A DNA stretch of 64,000 nucleotides. Source: Thiomicrorhabdus sp. ZW0627 (GTDB lineage: Bacteria > Pseudomonadota > Gammaproteobacteria > Thiomicrospirales > Thiomicrospiraceae). The translations under genes were made by a program, and so were the position numbers. Of this stretch, positions 10,931 to 20,045 are shown piece after piece; the stretch's first letter is position 1; the number at the start of each line of letters is the position of its first letter. The stretch lies in assembly GCF_029767005.1 (NCBI RefSeq), contig NZ_JARUQR010000002.1, positions 189,667 to 253,666 on the forward strand. The letters run 5' to 3'. Under the pieces are notes generated by a model, which was given only the letters and a program-made list of their open reading frames with translations, ran no database searches and was not told the DNA's origin.

Positions 10931-11578
10931 TTATTTTTCTACGCTGCAGCCTTTTAAGAAAATTTTGATTGCCTGGTTCAGTGCCAGAATGATTTCCTCT
11001 TCTGGAACTTCTTCGCAGAAAAGTGAACGCAAGATGAATGGCCCTTTGATCATTTCCAGAAATTGGGTTGCGGCAAGTTTACAGTCCATCAATTCGATTC
11101 TTCCGCTTGCCATCTGTTTTTTCAGGTAGTTTTCAAGCATGGTCGTTGCAGTTTGAGGGCCGTATTTATAGAAGATTTTCTGGATTTCCCCTTGGTCAAG
11201 GTTATTTTCGGTAATGACTAATCGATAGATGGCTAAGCCATCCGAAGAAAGGGCGACGTTCTGTAATGTACGTCCGAACTGGAATAGGCTTTCGGCTATA
11301 TCATCCGTCCAGAAAGTTTCGTCGTCAAACTGAGTGAAGATCTCTTTTGATTTCTTTTTGAAGACGGCTTCGAACAATCCAAGTTTATTCCCGAAAATTC
11401 GATAGAGCGTTCCCAAGGAGCCACCGGAGAGGCGGACGATTTCATTGACGCTGCTGCCTTCATAGCCTTGAGCCAGAAAAACGGTTTCTGCTACTTCCAA
11501 TATTTTTTGTTGTCGAGCCAAGCCTCTTTTCGTGGTTGCAGGGGCTGTGGCGGTTTTATTGGAGGCTGTCTGGGACAT
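10931..11578 (-). CDS. TetR/AcrR-family repressor of the adjacent RND operon
   Basis: This 215-residue protein has a TetR helix-turn-helix in residues about 20-70 (ILEVAETVFLAQGYEGSSVN, SLGTLYRIFGNK). The helical ligand-binding domain resembles the AcrR/NalC-type C-terminal fold. It is transcribed divergently from the efflux operon starting at 11767, and the shared intergenic region holds repeats fitting operators. By family behaviour it should repress the pump and itself until a toxic ligand releases it. The inducer is not evident. Confidence 0.9.
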   Translation of the reverse strand: MSQTASNKTATAPATTKRGLARQQKILEVAETVFLAQGYEGSSVNEIVRLSGGSLGTLYRIFGNKLGLFEAVFKKKSKEIFTQFDDETFWTDDIAESLFQFGRTLQNVALSSDGLAIYRLVITENNLDQGEIQKIFYKYGPQTATTMLENYLKKQMASGRIELMDCKLAATQFLEMIKGPFILRSLFCEEVPEEEIILALNQAIKIFLKGCSVEK

Positions 11579-11608
11579 TGATTTACTCTTAATCTCGCTT
11601 GATAAATC

Positions 11609-11638
11609 GAATTCAATATATTACTTGAATTCAATATA
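11609..11638. repeat. Direct repeats between the TetR gene and the efflux operon
   Basis: GAATTCAATATA occurs at 11609-11620 and again at 11627-11638, exactly 18 bp apart. They lie about 30 bases upstream of the repressor start, where an autoregulatory operator or overlapping promoter would be expected. Regulatory function is inferred. Confidence 0.5.
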
Positions 11639-11691
11639 CTACATTTCTATTTGTGTTTATATTAATGTGGATATTATACCTAAAAAGTGTC

Positions 11692-11731
11692 ATTCTCTGA
11701 TTGAGAATAAAGTGTAGTGTATGTTACACTT
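11692..11731. promoter_or_regulatory. Inverted repeats, candidate TetR operators
   Basis: Two inverted repeats lie just ahead of the pump operon: ATTCTC/GAGAAT (11692-11697 and 11703-11708) and AAGTGTA/TACACTT (11710-11716 and 11725-11731). The second ends 35 bases before the adaptor ATG and its size fits a TetR-dimer site. No binding data can be inferred from sequence alone. Confidence 0.45.
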
Positions 11732-11766
11732 CATTTTTATGTCAAATACAATTTGAGGGAAATCCT

Positions 11767-12945
11767 ATGTTCGCTGTTTCCAGAACTTTGGCTCAAGTGA
11801 GCTCATTACTATTTGCTGCATCCATGTTGTTACCTGTCGAAGCTTATTCCTCTCAGGAAAAAAGCGGGGCCGCTGCACGCCCAGCAATGCCGGTCAGTGT
11901 GCTGGAAGTCAAAAGCGAAGATAAGCCCGTCTTTTTTGAATATCCGGGCCGAACTCAAGCAGTTCAGCAAGCTACGGTCTATGCGCGCGTAAATGGGATT
12001 CTTCAGAAGAAATTTTATGAAGACGGACAGGTCGTTAAAGCGGGTCAGATGCTGTATCAGATTGATGACCGTCGTTACCAAGCTCTGGTGAATAAAGCCA
12101 AAGCTCAGGTTCAGGTTGCACAAGCAAGTTTGAACCAGGCGGAAAGGGAATATAACCGTGTCAGTGGTCTTTTCAAGAAGAAAGCCGTTAGTGAGCAGGA
12201 GCGCGATACGGCCATCTCCAACCTAGAACTTGCCAAGGCTTCATTGGAAGGGGCTAAAGCGGCTCTGAACGATGCCCAAATCGATTTGGATTACACCAAG
12301 GTCAAAGCGGAAATTTCCGGTGTGACTGGCATCAAACAGCAAGATGTGGGTAACCTGGTCGGTACGGATGCGAAAAACAGCCAACTGACCACCATTACCC
12401 AGTTGGATTCAATTTATGTCGTTTATGCGATTCCTGATAGTCAGCGCCTTTCTTTGCATAAAGAAATTGTTGAAGGCAAAGTTCAAGTTGTAAGCGACGA
12501 TAAGTTAACTGCAGAAATCATTAACGACAAGCAACAAGTCTTGGCGAAAGGAACTGTCGATTTTACCGATAGTAAAATCGATGCCGAAACCGGAAGTGTT
12601 CAGGCACGTGCAATTTTCGATAATTCGAACTCGCAGTTTCTACCGGGAGAATTCGTTCGCCTGAGAGTGTATTCCGCAACACGTAAAAACGTGTTTGCGA
12701 TTCCGCAAAAAGCAGTTTTGCAAATGGGTCAGCAAGCCTTTGTCTATGTCGTCAACCAAGGGTTGGCAGAGTTGACCCCAGTTGTTCTGGCGGCTCAGTA
12801 CGGAGACAACTGGTTGGTTGAAGCGGGTCTTAAGAACGATGACAAGGTCATCGTCAGCAACCTGATCAAGTTGAGACCTAAATCACCAGTTCAGATTTTG
12901 CCAGCTGCAGCTTCAGCCGGAAAACCGGCTCAGAAAGCGCAATAA
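11767..12945 (+). CDS. RND efflux periplasmic adaptor (AcrA/MexA-like)
   Basis: The 392-residue product begins at ATG 11767 behind GAGGGA; an in-frame start at 11701 lacks a ribosome-binding site and would spoil the signal peptide. The N-terminus is a Sec signal ending near VEA-YS, without a lipobox cysteine. The order is barrel-sandwich (lipoyl) strands, an alpha-helical hairpin at about residues 95-175, the second lipoyl half, and beta-barrel and membrane-proximal domains. It bridges the inner-membrane pump and the outer-membrane channel. The pump gene starts 22 bases downstream. Confidence 0.95.
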   Translation: MFAVSRTLAQVSSLLFAASMLLPVEAYSSQEKSGAAARPAMPVSVLEVKSEDKPVFFEYPGRTQAVQQATVYARVNGILQKKFYEDGQVVKAGQMLYQIDDRRYQALVNKAKAQVQVAQASLNQAEREYNRVSGLFKKKAVSEQERDTAISNLELAKASLEGAKAALNDAQIDLDYTKVKAEISGVTGIKQQDVGNLVGTDAKNSQLTTITQLDSIYVVYAIPDSQRLSLHKEIVEGKVQVVSDDKLTAEIINDKQQVLAKGTVDFTDSKIDAETGSVQARAIFDNSNSQFLPGEFVRLRVYSATRKNVFAIPQKAVLQMGQQAFVYVVNQGLAELTPVVLAAQYGDNWLVEAGLKNDDKVIVSNLIKLRPKSPVQILPAAASAGKPAQKAQ

Positions 12946-12967
12946 CCTAAGCGGAAAAGGATAAATC

Positions 12968-15900
12968 ATGTTTTCGAGATTCTTTATAGATCGACCGGTA
13001 ATGGCCACGGTTTTTTCATTCATCATCGTAATCGCCGGTTACATGGGAATGAAATCGTTGCCTATCGCCGAATACCCCGAAATCGTGCCGCCTCAGGTGA
13101 GTGTGGTCGCGACCTATCCGGGTGCCAGTGCCGAAACCATCGCCGACACGGTTGCGGCGCCTCTGGAACAGGCCATCAACGGGATTGACAATATGTTGTA
13201 CATCAATAGTGTCACATCCTCGTCAGGTACTTTGACCTTGACGGTCACTTTCGACATCGGTACCGATGTCGATCAGGCTAACATCAACGTCAACAACAAG
13301 GTGCAGGGAGCTTTGAGCCGCCTGCCTGCTGAAGTTCAACAGGCTGGTGTGAAGGTTAACAAAAAGTCTTCCAGCATCCTTAAGGTTATTGCACTTTATT
13401 CCGAAGACTCAAGTCTGGATACGGTTTTTATCGCCAACTACGGTCTAATCAATGTTTTGGACGATTTGTCCCGTATTCCGGGCGTGGGTGAGGTCAGACA
13501 GTTCGGTTCCAAGGATTATTCCATGCGTATCTGGCTGGATCCGAACAAGCTGGCGAAATACAACCTGACACCGAGTGATATTTCTTCGGCGATTAGGGCT
13601 CAAAACTCACAGTTTGCGGCGGGTCGTTTCGGTCAGCAGCCGATGGAAAAAGCACAGGCCTTCACTTATACGGTGACGACCGAAGGGCGCTTGTCCGATG
13701 TTTCCCAGTTTGAGAATATCATTCTGCGCGCGGAAAAAGACGGTGCGATGTTGCGTCTGAAAGATGTGGCCAGAGTCGAGTTAGGCGCACAGGCGTATAA
13801 CTTCAACGCGACCTACGACGGTAAACCGACTGTGCCTATGGGGGTATTCCTTCAGCCGGGTGCGAATGCGCTTGAAACCTCCAAATTGATTGATGAAAAG
13901 CTTGAAGAGCTTGGAGCTAAATTCCCGAAAGGCCTGTCTTATGCCGTGCCTTACGATACAACCGAGTTCGTTGAAATCTCCATCAACAAGGTTATTTATA
14001 CCTTGCTTGAAGCGTTGGTTCTAGTTGTTCTTGTGGTGTTCCTGTTCCTGCAGAACTTCCGTGCAACGTTGATTCCGGTTCTGGCGATTCCGGTTTCGAT
14101 TATCGGTACCTTCATCGGAATGTATCTGCTTGGATTCTCAATCAACCAGCTGACACTGTTCGGTATGATTCTGGCGATCGGGATCGTGGTAGATGATGCG
14201 ATTATCGTGGTCGAGAACGTGGAACGCATCATGCGAACCTATAAAATGTCCGCACGAGAGGCGACGATTAAGGCGATGAGTGAGATCACCGGTCCGATCA
14301 TCGCTATCGTATTGGTGTTGGCGGCGGTATTTCTGCCGGTAGCCTTCATCGGCGGTCTGACTGGGCAGATGTATAAGCAGTTCGCCATTACCATTGTTAT
14401 CTCGGTCACGATCTCCGGTATTGTCGCTTTGACTTTGACTCCGGCGCTTTGTGCAAACATGTTGAAATCAGGTCATCTGGAAGAAGGTCGATTCTTCGGT
14501 GCTTTCAACCGCTTCTTCAGTTGGTTGACTTCCGGTTTCAGCGCCGGCGTTCGAATGATCATGCGATACAGTTTGATCAGTGTCATCCTATTCGGTGGTT
14601 TGATTGCTTTGACTTACCAGTCTCTGAATCACTTGCCTAAAAGCTTGTTACCTCAAGAAGATAAAGGGACTTTGTTTGTATTGAGTTATTTGCCGCCGGC
14701 TTCTTCTTTGTCGAGAATGGAAGTGGTGCGTGATCAGGTCAGCAATACCTTGTTGGCGCATCCAGGTGTTGAACACTCCATCAGTTTCGCCGGTTTCGAT
14801 TTGCAGACGTTCACTCAAAAAACCGATTCGGCTGTTTCGTTCGTGAAACTAAAGCACTGGGATGAGCGCCAATCTCCTGAATTGTCATCACCTGCGATTG
14901 TCGGTCAGCTATTCGGTCAGTTGATGATGATTCCGGATGCGTTCAGTATTCCAATCGGTATGCCGACCATCATGGGTATGAGTATGACGGGTGGTTTTGA
15001 AGCCTATCTGCAAAACCGAACAGGCCAGGGGTCTCTTGCTTTGAGTAAAGTGACTGATGAATTGATTGCCAAAGCGGCGGCGCGTCCTGAGTTGAAGCAA
15101 GTGCGTACGACCTTCTCGACGAAGGTTCCACAGTATGAAGTGGTTCTGGACCGTGAAAAAGCGCAGAGCATGCAGGTTTCTGCCAAGGAAGTGTTTGCCG
15201 CCATGCAGGCGACTTTCGGAAGCTTGTACGTCAACGATTTCAACCTGTACGGACGCACCTATAAGGTAAACCTGCAGTCGGAAGCCGATTACCGTGAGAA
15301 ACCGGAAGACCTGTCTCAAGTGTTCGTGCGTTCGCAAACCGGTGAGATGATTCCGTTGAGCAGTTTGGTAACTTTCAATCGTTTGACGGGGGCTGACGTT
15401 GTCGATCGTTTCAACCTGTTCCCAGCCGCTAAACTGATGGGTGAGCCGGCTCCAGGCTATAGTTCCGGTCAGGCGATTGCCGCATTTGAAGAGGTGGCTA
15501 ACGAGGTGATGCCGGAAGGTTACTCACTTGGCTGGGTTGGTGAAGCCTATCAGCAAAAACAGTCGGCCAGTGCCGGTAACCAAGCGTTCCTGTTCGGTTT
15601 GCTATTTGTCTTCCTGATTTTGGCTGCTCAGTATGAGCGCTGGTCGATTCCGCTTGCGGTTATCACAGCGGTACCGTTTGCGGTACTGGGTGCTTCGATT
15701 GCTGTCTGGTTAAGTGGTTTGAGTAACGACATCTATTTTGAACTGGGGCTACTGACCTTGATAGGACTCTCGGCTAAGAATGCCATTCTGATTGTCGAAG
15801 TGGCGATGCAGGAACGCAAGAAAGGCACGCCTTTGGTGGAAGCCGCACAACATGCTGCCAGACTGCGTTTCCGTCCGATTGTGATGACCTCTTTGGCGTT

Positions 15901-16135
15901 CACCATCGCTGCTGTGCCTTTGATGTTGAGTACCGGTGCCGGTGCCGCCGCCCGTGAGGCAGTGGGAACCGGATTGGTGGGCGGTATGATTGCAGCGACT
16001 GTATTTGCACCGTTGTTTGTTCCAATGTTCTTCCGTTGGATTGCTGAATTTTCGGAACGTATTTCCGTCAAAACCGGCGCTAAGAAAGAAGATAAAATAG
16101 AGAAAGCTGCAATCACACAGGAGTCAGAAAGATGA
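12968..16135 (+). CDS. RND multidrug efflux transporter, HAE1 family (AcrB/MexB-like)
   Basis: The 1055-residue length and layout match proton-driven AcrB homologues: a TM1 start MFSRFFIDRPVMATV, a large periplasmic porter/docking loop, six helices, a second loop and five or six more helices. The TM4 proton-relay aspartate pair is present in GIVVDDAIIVVENVERI. GGLTGQMYKQFAIT and GLSAKNAILIVEVA are family signatures. It would export lipophilic drugs, dyes, detergents or solvents from the periplasm and inner membrane. The stop overlaps the start of the outer-membrane gene (ATGA). Confidence 0.97.
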   Translation: MFSRFFIDRPVMATVFSFIIVIAGYMGMKSLPIAEYPEIVPPQVSVVATYPGASAETIADTVAAPLEQAINGIDNMLYINSVTSSSGTLTLTVTFDIGTDVDQANINVNNKVQGALSRLPAEVQQAGVKVNKKSSSILKVIALYSEDSSLDTVFIANYGLINVLDDLSRIPGVGEVRQFGSKDYSMRIWLDPNKLAKYNLTPSDISSAIRAQNSQFAAGRFGQQPMEKAQAFTYTVTTEGRLSDVSQFENIILRAEKDGAMLRLKDVARVELGAQAYNFNATYDGKPTVPMGVFLQPGANALETSKLIDEKLEELGAKFPKGLSYAVPYDTTEFVEISINKVIYTLLEALVLVVLVVFLFLQNFRATLIPVLAIPVSIIGTFIGMYLLGFSINQLTLFGMILAIGIVVDDAIIVVENVERIMRTYKMSAREATIKAMSEITGPIIAIVLVLAAVFLPVAFIGGLTGQMYKQFAITIVISVTISGIVALTLTPALCANMLKSGHLEEGRFFGAFNRFFSWLTSGFSAGVRMIMRYSLISVILFGGLIALTYQSLNHLPKSLLPQEDKGTLFVLSYLPPASSLSRMEVVRDQVSNTLLAHPGVEHSISFAGFDLQTFTQKTDSAVSFVKLKHWDERQSPELSSPAIVGQLFGQLMMIPDAFSIPIGMPTIMGMSMTGGFEAYLQNRTGQGSLALSKVTDELIAKAAARPELKQVRTTFSTKVPQYEVVLDREKAQSMQVSAKEVFAAMQATFGSLYVNDFNLYGRTYKVNLQSEADYREKPEDLSQVFVRSQTGEMIPLSSLVTFNRLTGADVVDRFNLFPAAKLMGEPAPGYSSGQAIAAFEEVANEVMPEGYSLGWVGEAYQQKQSASAGNQAFLFGLLFVFLILAAQYERWSIPLAVITAVPFAVLGASIAVWLSGLSNDIYFELGLLTLIGLSAKNAILIVEVAMQERKKGTPLVEAAQHAARLRFRPIVMTSLAFTIAAVPLMLSTGAGAAAREAVGTGLVGGMIAATVFAPLFVPMFFRWIAEFSERISVKTGAKKEDKIEKAAITQESER

Positions 16136-17598
16136 AACAGTTCACGTTGAGTAAAGCGATGAATCGTGCGGTGTTGAAGCCGTGGTCTACACTGATTCCC
16201 GTCCTGTTTCTGACAGGATGTAGTCAGATTCCGGTTTATGAAAAACCGAAAACCGAACTGCCTGATCAGTGGCAACTGACACAGTCTCAGCAGCTGAAAA
16301 GTGTCGCAGCAGACGAATCGGTCTGGTGGAAGCAGTTATGTGGTGACTCGACCTTGGACAAGCTGATTGCCGAAGCGCTGGAAAACAACCAGAATATCGC
16401 TCTGGCACGTGTGAATCTTGAAAAAGCGGTTTCAGTATTACGTCAGAGTCAGTCGGGTCAGTATCCATCGTTGGATGCTAACGCCGGACTTGCCCGTACC
16501 CAGAGCAGTGACCAGGCTTATCCCCTAAATCAGGGGACGACGTTTGGTGATTTCTCATTGGGCGCTTTGTTGAGTTATGAAATCGACTTGTGGGGCAAGG
16601 TTGACGCTTCGGTCAAACAGTCTGAAGCGACGCTTAAGGCCACACAAGCCGATGAGCATACTTTGAAATTAAGTATCAGTGCCGCGGTCGCCAAGGCTTA
16701 TCTAAATCTGATGGCTCTGAACCAGAGCTTGAAGTTGGCGCAGAACACGGTGCAATCTAGAAAAGAGACTCTTGAACTACGCCAGACTCAGTTGGAATAT
16801 GGAAGTGTTACGCCTCTGACGGTTTATCAGGCCGAATCCGAATTGGCTGCGGTGCAGATTTCGCTTCACCAGCTTGAGGAACAGCGTGACCTGCAGTTGC
16901 ATGCGCTTGGCGTTTTGGTTGGGCGTTCACCGAAAGTTCTGGTCGAGATGTCTGGTGAAACGATGCCAACGGAATCCTTGGCGTTCACACACAGCTTGCC
17001 GATACCGAAAAGTCTGCCGTCGGATCTGTTGAATCGACGTCCGGATATCTATGCAGCCGAACAGCGCTTGATTGCCGCGAACGCCAATATCGGTGTCGCC
17101 AAAGCAGCCTTGTTCCCGTCGATCAGTCTGACAGGTCTGCTAGGTTTCCAAAGTGAAGCTTTGAGCCATCTGTTTGACGACGATGCGGTTACTTGGAATG
17201 CATCGGCCGGAATCACCGCACCGATCTTCGACTACGGTCGCCGTAAAGCCATGGTTCGCTACAGCGAAGCGGACAAGAAGGCGATGGTTATCAATTATCA
17301 GCAAACGGTTCGCAACGCGTTCAGAGAAGTTCTTGATGCTTTGACGCAGCTTGAAGGCAGCAGTAAGCAGCTTGAAGCCCAGAAACGCCAGGTTACAGCC
17401 TTGATGCAGACTTTGGACTTGGCCCAGAGTCGTTTTGATGCCGGTTATTCAAGTTATCTTGAAGTGCTGGATGCGCAACGCAACCTGTTCAATGCCGAAC
17501 TGGCCGAGGTGACCATGAAGCTGAATCATTCCAGTGCCTTGGTCAGCCTGTATAAGGCTTTGGGCGGTAGCTGGGTAAAACCGGAACAAAAGTCTTGA
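16132..17598 (+). CDS. Outer-membrane efflux channel lipoprotein (OprM/NodT family)
   Basis: This 488-residue protein has a lipoprotein signal ending LFLTGC, so the cysteine would be acylated. Two repeated outer-membrane-efflux halves follow, with the family motifs LLNRRPDIYAAEQRL and AALFPSISLTG. It forms the trimeric TolC-like exit duct for the pump encoded just upstream. Translation is coupled by the four-base ATGA overlap, with GGAG nearby. Confidence 0.95.
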   Translation: MKQFTLSKAMNRAVLKPWSTLIPVLFLTGCSQIPVYEKPKTELPDQWQLTQSQQLKSVAADESVWWKQLCGDSTLDKLIAEALENNQNIALARVNLEKAVSVLRQSQSGQYPSLDANAGLARTQSSDQAYPLNQGTTFGDFSLGALLSYEIDLWGKVDASVKQSEATLKATQADEHTLKLSISAAVAKAYLNLMALNQSLKLAQNTVQSRKETLELRQTQLEYGSVTPLTVYQAESELAAVQISLHQLEEQRDLQLHALGVLVGRSPKVLVEMSGETMPTESLAFTHSLPIPKSLPSDLLNRRPDIYAAEQRLIAANANIGVAKAALFPSISLTGLLGFQSEALSHLFDDDAVTWNASAGITAPIFDYGRRKAMVRYSEADKKAMVINYQQTVRNAFREVLDALTQLEGSSKQLEAQKRQVTALMQTLDLAQSRFDAGYSSYLEVLDAQRNLFNAELAEVTMKLNHSSALVSLYKALGGSWVKPEQKS

Positions 17599-17623
17599 TA
17601 TAACTCAAACATTATAGGGGGTG

Positions 17624-17658
17624 TCTTGATTCTGCCGTTTGCTAACGCAGAATCAAGA
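17624..17658. terminator. Hairpin after the efflux operon
   Basis: TCTTGATTCTG (17624-17634) and CAGAATCAAGA (17648-17658) are an 11-bp perfect inverted repeat with a 13-base loop. No T tract follows on the plus strand, so termination efficiency is uncertain. It separates the efflux operon from the tRNA promoter. Confidence 0.5.
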
Positions 17659-17693
17659 ACATGAAAAAAACCGGGCAAAACGAATAGGCCTGG

Positions 17694-17721
17694 TTGATTT
17701 GTCACTCAAACTCCCTATAAT
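17694..17721 (+). promoter_or_regulatory. Sigma-70 promoter of tRNA-Pro
   Basis: TTGATT (17694-17699) and a perfect TATAAT (17716-17721) are separated by 16 bp. Transcription would begin a few bases before the mature tRNA at 17738. Confidence 0.7.
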
Positions 17722-17737
17722 TCAATCTTTCTTATAT

Positions 17738-17814
17738 CGGGGTGTAGCGCAGTTTGGTAGCGCACCACACTGGGGGTGTGGTGGTCGCAGGTTCAAATCC
17801 TGTCACTCCGACCA
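17738..17814 (+). tRNA. tRNA-Pro (anticodon GGG)
   Basis: The 77-base cloverleaf has acceptor strands CGGGGTG and CACTCCG (one G-U pair). The D arm is GCGCAGTTTGGTAGCGC, the anticodon stem is CCACA/TGTGG around loop CTGGGGG, and the T arm contains GGTTCAAATCC. CCA is encoded (17812-17814). The loop places GGG at positions 34-36, so it reads CCC/CCU proline codons. Confidence 0.96.
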
Positions 17815-17972
17815 TCTTATTTCTTGCAATCCAACCACCTGTCAATCTGAACGGCTTCTATTTGGATTAACTTACTTGTTCGAAGCTTGATATTTATTTA
17901 ATGTTTGATTATTTCTTGTACCATATAGATGGTTTAATAAATGCATTCATGATTTTCTAAGGTTTTTTTGCA

Positions 17973-18563
17973 GTGGGACAATTTGATTTTTTAAAGGTCT
18001 TGTTGATTGATGAGGACTTGGCTCGTTCGGCTTTATTGCGTCGGTCTTTGCAGGATCATGGCTATGAAGTCATTGCCAGGGTTGAGCCCGGGCCGAATTT
18101 GTTGGCAAAGGTTGCGCAATATATGCCTGACGTCATCGTGATAGACACGGCCTGTCCAGACCGGGATATATTGGAGAGCATGTCTTTGTTAAATCAGCAT
18201 AATCCGATGCCGGTAGTGATGTTTTCCGAAGAAGATGACGATCATACGGTAAGTGAGGCGATTCGTTCCGGTGTGAGCGGTTATGTTGCACGCGACACCA
18301 ATCCTGACCGCGTACGCTCGATTATGAAAGTGGCGATAGCGCGTTTTAAAGAGTACCAGGCATTAAAAGAAGAATTGCATAAAGCCAAATCCGAACTGGA
18401 AGGGAATAAAGCGCTACAAAAAGCCAAGGCTTTATTGGTGGAACATAAGGGTGCGACTGAACAGGAAGCGCATCAGGCTATTCTACGTATGTCTATGGAG
18501 CAAAATAAGCCGGTCGCGGAAATCGCAAAAAATATTATTCAAGTATTGGAAATCCAGTTGTAG
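17973..18563 (+). CDS. nasT: NasT-like response regulator with ANTAR RNA-binding domain
   Basis: This 196-residue protein starts with GTG at 17973. Residues 1-120 form a receiver-like domain (VLLIDEDLARSALLRRSL, DVIVIDTACPD), and the C-terminal 60 residues form an ANTAR domain (KAKALLVEHKGATEQEAHQ and following). In Paracoccus and Azotobacter, NasT binds leader RNA of nitrate assimilation genes and prevents termination; NasS holds it inactive when nitrate is absent. The nasS gene follows 9 bases later, and a terminator-bearing leader precedes nrtA, so that regulatory circuit is well supported by context. Confidence 0.9.
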   Translation: MGQFDFLKVLLIDEDLARSALLRRSLQDHGYEVIARVEPGPNLLAKVAQYMPDVIVIDTACPDRDILESMSLLNQHNPMPVVMFSEEDDDHTVSEAIRSGVSGYVARDTNPDRVRSIMKVAIARFKEYQALKEELHKAKSELEGNKALQKAKALLVEHKGATEQEAHQAILRMSMEQNKPVAEIAKNIIQVLEIQL

Positions 18564-18572
18564 GAGAGACGG

Positions 18573-19742
18573 GTGACTGAAAAATTAAATATCGGGTTTA
18601 CTCCTTTAACAGATGCGGCTCCCTTAATCGTTGCCAAGGAAGAGGGCTTTTTTGCCAAGAATGATTTGGATGTGACTTTGCATCGTGAAGTTTCCTGGTC
18701 AAACATACGCGACAAGCTTGCATTTGGTGAGTTTGAAGCCGCACATATGCTGGCACCGATGCTGATGACATCGGCTCTGGGAGTAGGAGGGGTAAAAAGA
18801 CCTTTGGTCACAGCCTATTCTTTCGGCCTTAACGGAAATGCGGTCAGTGTGTCCAATGCGCTTTATGCCGAGTTGAGTCAATTTGAGTCACAATTAGTGC
18901 TAAAGCCGGAAAAAAGTGCCTGGACTTTGAAGCAGGTCGTCGAGCAAAGAAAACAGCAAGGTTTGCCGATGATTCGCTTTGCGGTCGTGTTTCCTTTTTC
19001 AATGCACCAGTATCTGTTGCGTTATTGGTTGGCCACCGGCGGTATCGATCCGGATCAGGATGTACAAATAACCGTGGTGCCGCCTTCCAGAATGGTTCAA
19101 GCTTTGGAAGAAGATCTGATTGATGCCTATTGTGTGGGAGAGCCCTGGAATACGCATGCCGTAAAACGTGAGGTTGGGGTCACTCTGATTACCGGTTATG
19201 AGATATGGAACAATGCCCCGGAAAAAGTTCTGGGTGTGCGTAAAGAATGGGCGGACACAAATCAACAAACTCACGAACGATTGATTCTGTCGCTTTATCA
19301 GGCGAGTGAATGGATCAGCCGGGTAGAAAATCGTGAACGTTTAACTGAATATCTGTCGTTGCCGGAATATGTCGGCGCGCCGATTGAATCTATCCAGAAT
19401 GCAATTAACGGTGAGGTGTGCAACCCGAGTTGTTCAACCTGCCGAAAGATTCCAAACTTTGCTTTGCCTTTCAATAACCTGGCTAATTTCCCTTGGCAGT
19501 CACACGCGGAGTGGGTTTTGTCGCAAATGAAGCGTTGGGGACAAATTCCGGATGAGGTGGACATCGCCGAGACGGCTGAGGCCGTGTACCTAACGGACGT
19601 GTACCGTTCGGTTTTAACCGCTTACGGGGTTCAATTGCCAAGCGTAAATAAAAAGGTAGAAGGTCAGCATTCAGAACCTTGGTTACTGGAAGGGATTGAG
19701 CTGGGGGCAGATCAATTTATTGCGCCTTTGACGGAAAATTAA
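18573..19742 (+). CDS. nasS: NasS-like cytoplasmic nitrate/nitrite sensor
   Basis: This 389-residue protein is a homologue of NrtA/CmpA substrate-binding proteins (GFTPLTDAAPLIVAKEEGFF, AHMLAPML, YCVGEPWNTHAV). It begins directly with the mature fold, with no signal peptide, so it stays in the cytoplasm. The start is GTG 18573. It carries an extra cysteine group near residues 285-295 (CNPSCSTC), also seen in some relatives. The periplasmic NrtA at 20046 is its paralogue. NasS is the ligand-sensing partner of NasT: nitrate binding should free NasT to antiterminate the nrt operon. Confidence 0.88.
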   Translation: MTEKLNIGFTPLTDAAPLIVAKEEGFFAKNDLDVTLHREVSWSNIRDKLAFGEFEAAHMLAPMLMTSALGVGGVKRPLVTAYSFGLNGNAVSVSNALYAELSQFESQLVLKPEKSAWTLKQVVEQRKQQGLPMIRFAVVFPFSMHQYLLRYWLATGGIDPDQDVQITVVPPSRMVQALEEDLIDAYCVGEPWNTHAVKREVGVTLITGYEIWNNAPEKVLGVRKEWADTNQQTHERLILSLYQASEWISRVENRERLTEYLSLPEYVGAPIESIQNAINGEVCNPSCSTCRKIPNFALPFNNLANFPWQSHAEWVLSQMKRWGQIPDEVDIAETAEAVYLTDVYRSVLTAYGVQLPSVNKKVEGQHSEPWLLEGIELGADQFIAPLTEN

Positions 19743-19904
19743 AAAGCATTAATGCTCATTTTTGGTGCGATATTGTTTTTATGTTGTGCGTGTTTAGAGA
19801 AAAAATGCTTTTATGAAATGGTATGTTTTTATTTAACATTATGATTTTTAATCAAAATTAATTTTTTGGAATGGTATTTTCTTTATATTTGCTAAATTCC
19901 ATAT

Positions 19905-19960
19905 AGAGTGTAGACGCTCACAGAGTCCTTAGTCAGGGGGCTTTGTGGGCGTTTTTTTTT
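19905..19960 (+). promoter_or_regulatory. Leader attenuator of the nitrate operon: antiterminator hairpin overlapping an intrinsic terminator
   Basis: A terminator is formed by 19914-19928 pairing over 15 positions (some G-U) with 19937-19952, followed by eight or nine Ts. A smaller hairpin, GAGTG/CGCTC (19906-19910 and 19915-19919), shares bases with the terminator's 5' arm, so the two are mutually exclusive. This is the arrangement expected for ANTAR-controlled antitermination by NasT. The loop does not strictly show the published A1/G4 hexaloop, and the upstream P1 hairpin was not identified with confidence. Confidence 0.7.
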
Positions 19961-20045
19961 GCCTGCAATTTACGCTCTGGCAGGGATGAGGATGGAATAA
20001 GGGTATTTATCAGCAATGTGTCTCCAAAAAATGAAGGAAAAACCT

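Noticed and set aside
15733-16275. Minus-strand frame overlapping the RND pump and outer-membrane genes
   Set aside because: Both plus-strand genes are certain and the minus frame shows only low-complexity composition.
19753-19768. NtrC-like box GCTCA-N5-GGTGC upstream of the nitrate operon leader
   Set aside because: One half-site is poor (3 of 5 positions) and no good sigma-54 promoter follows at the expected distance.
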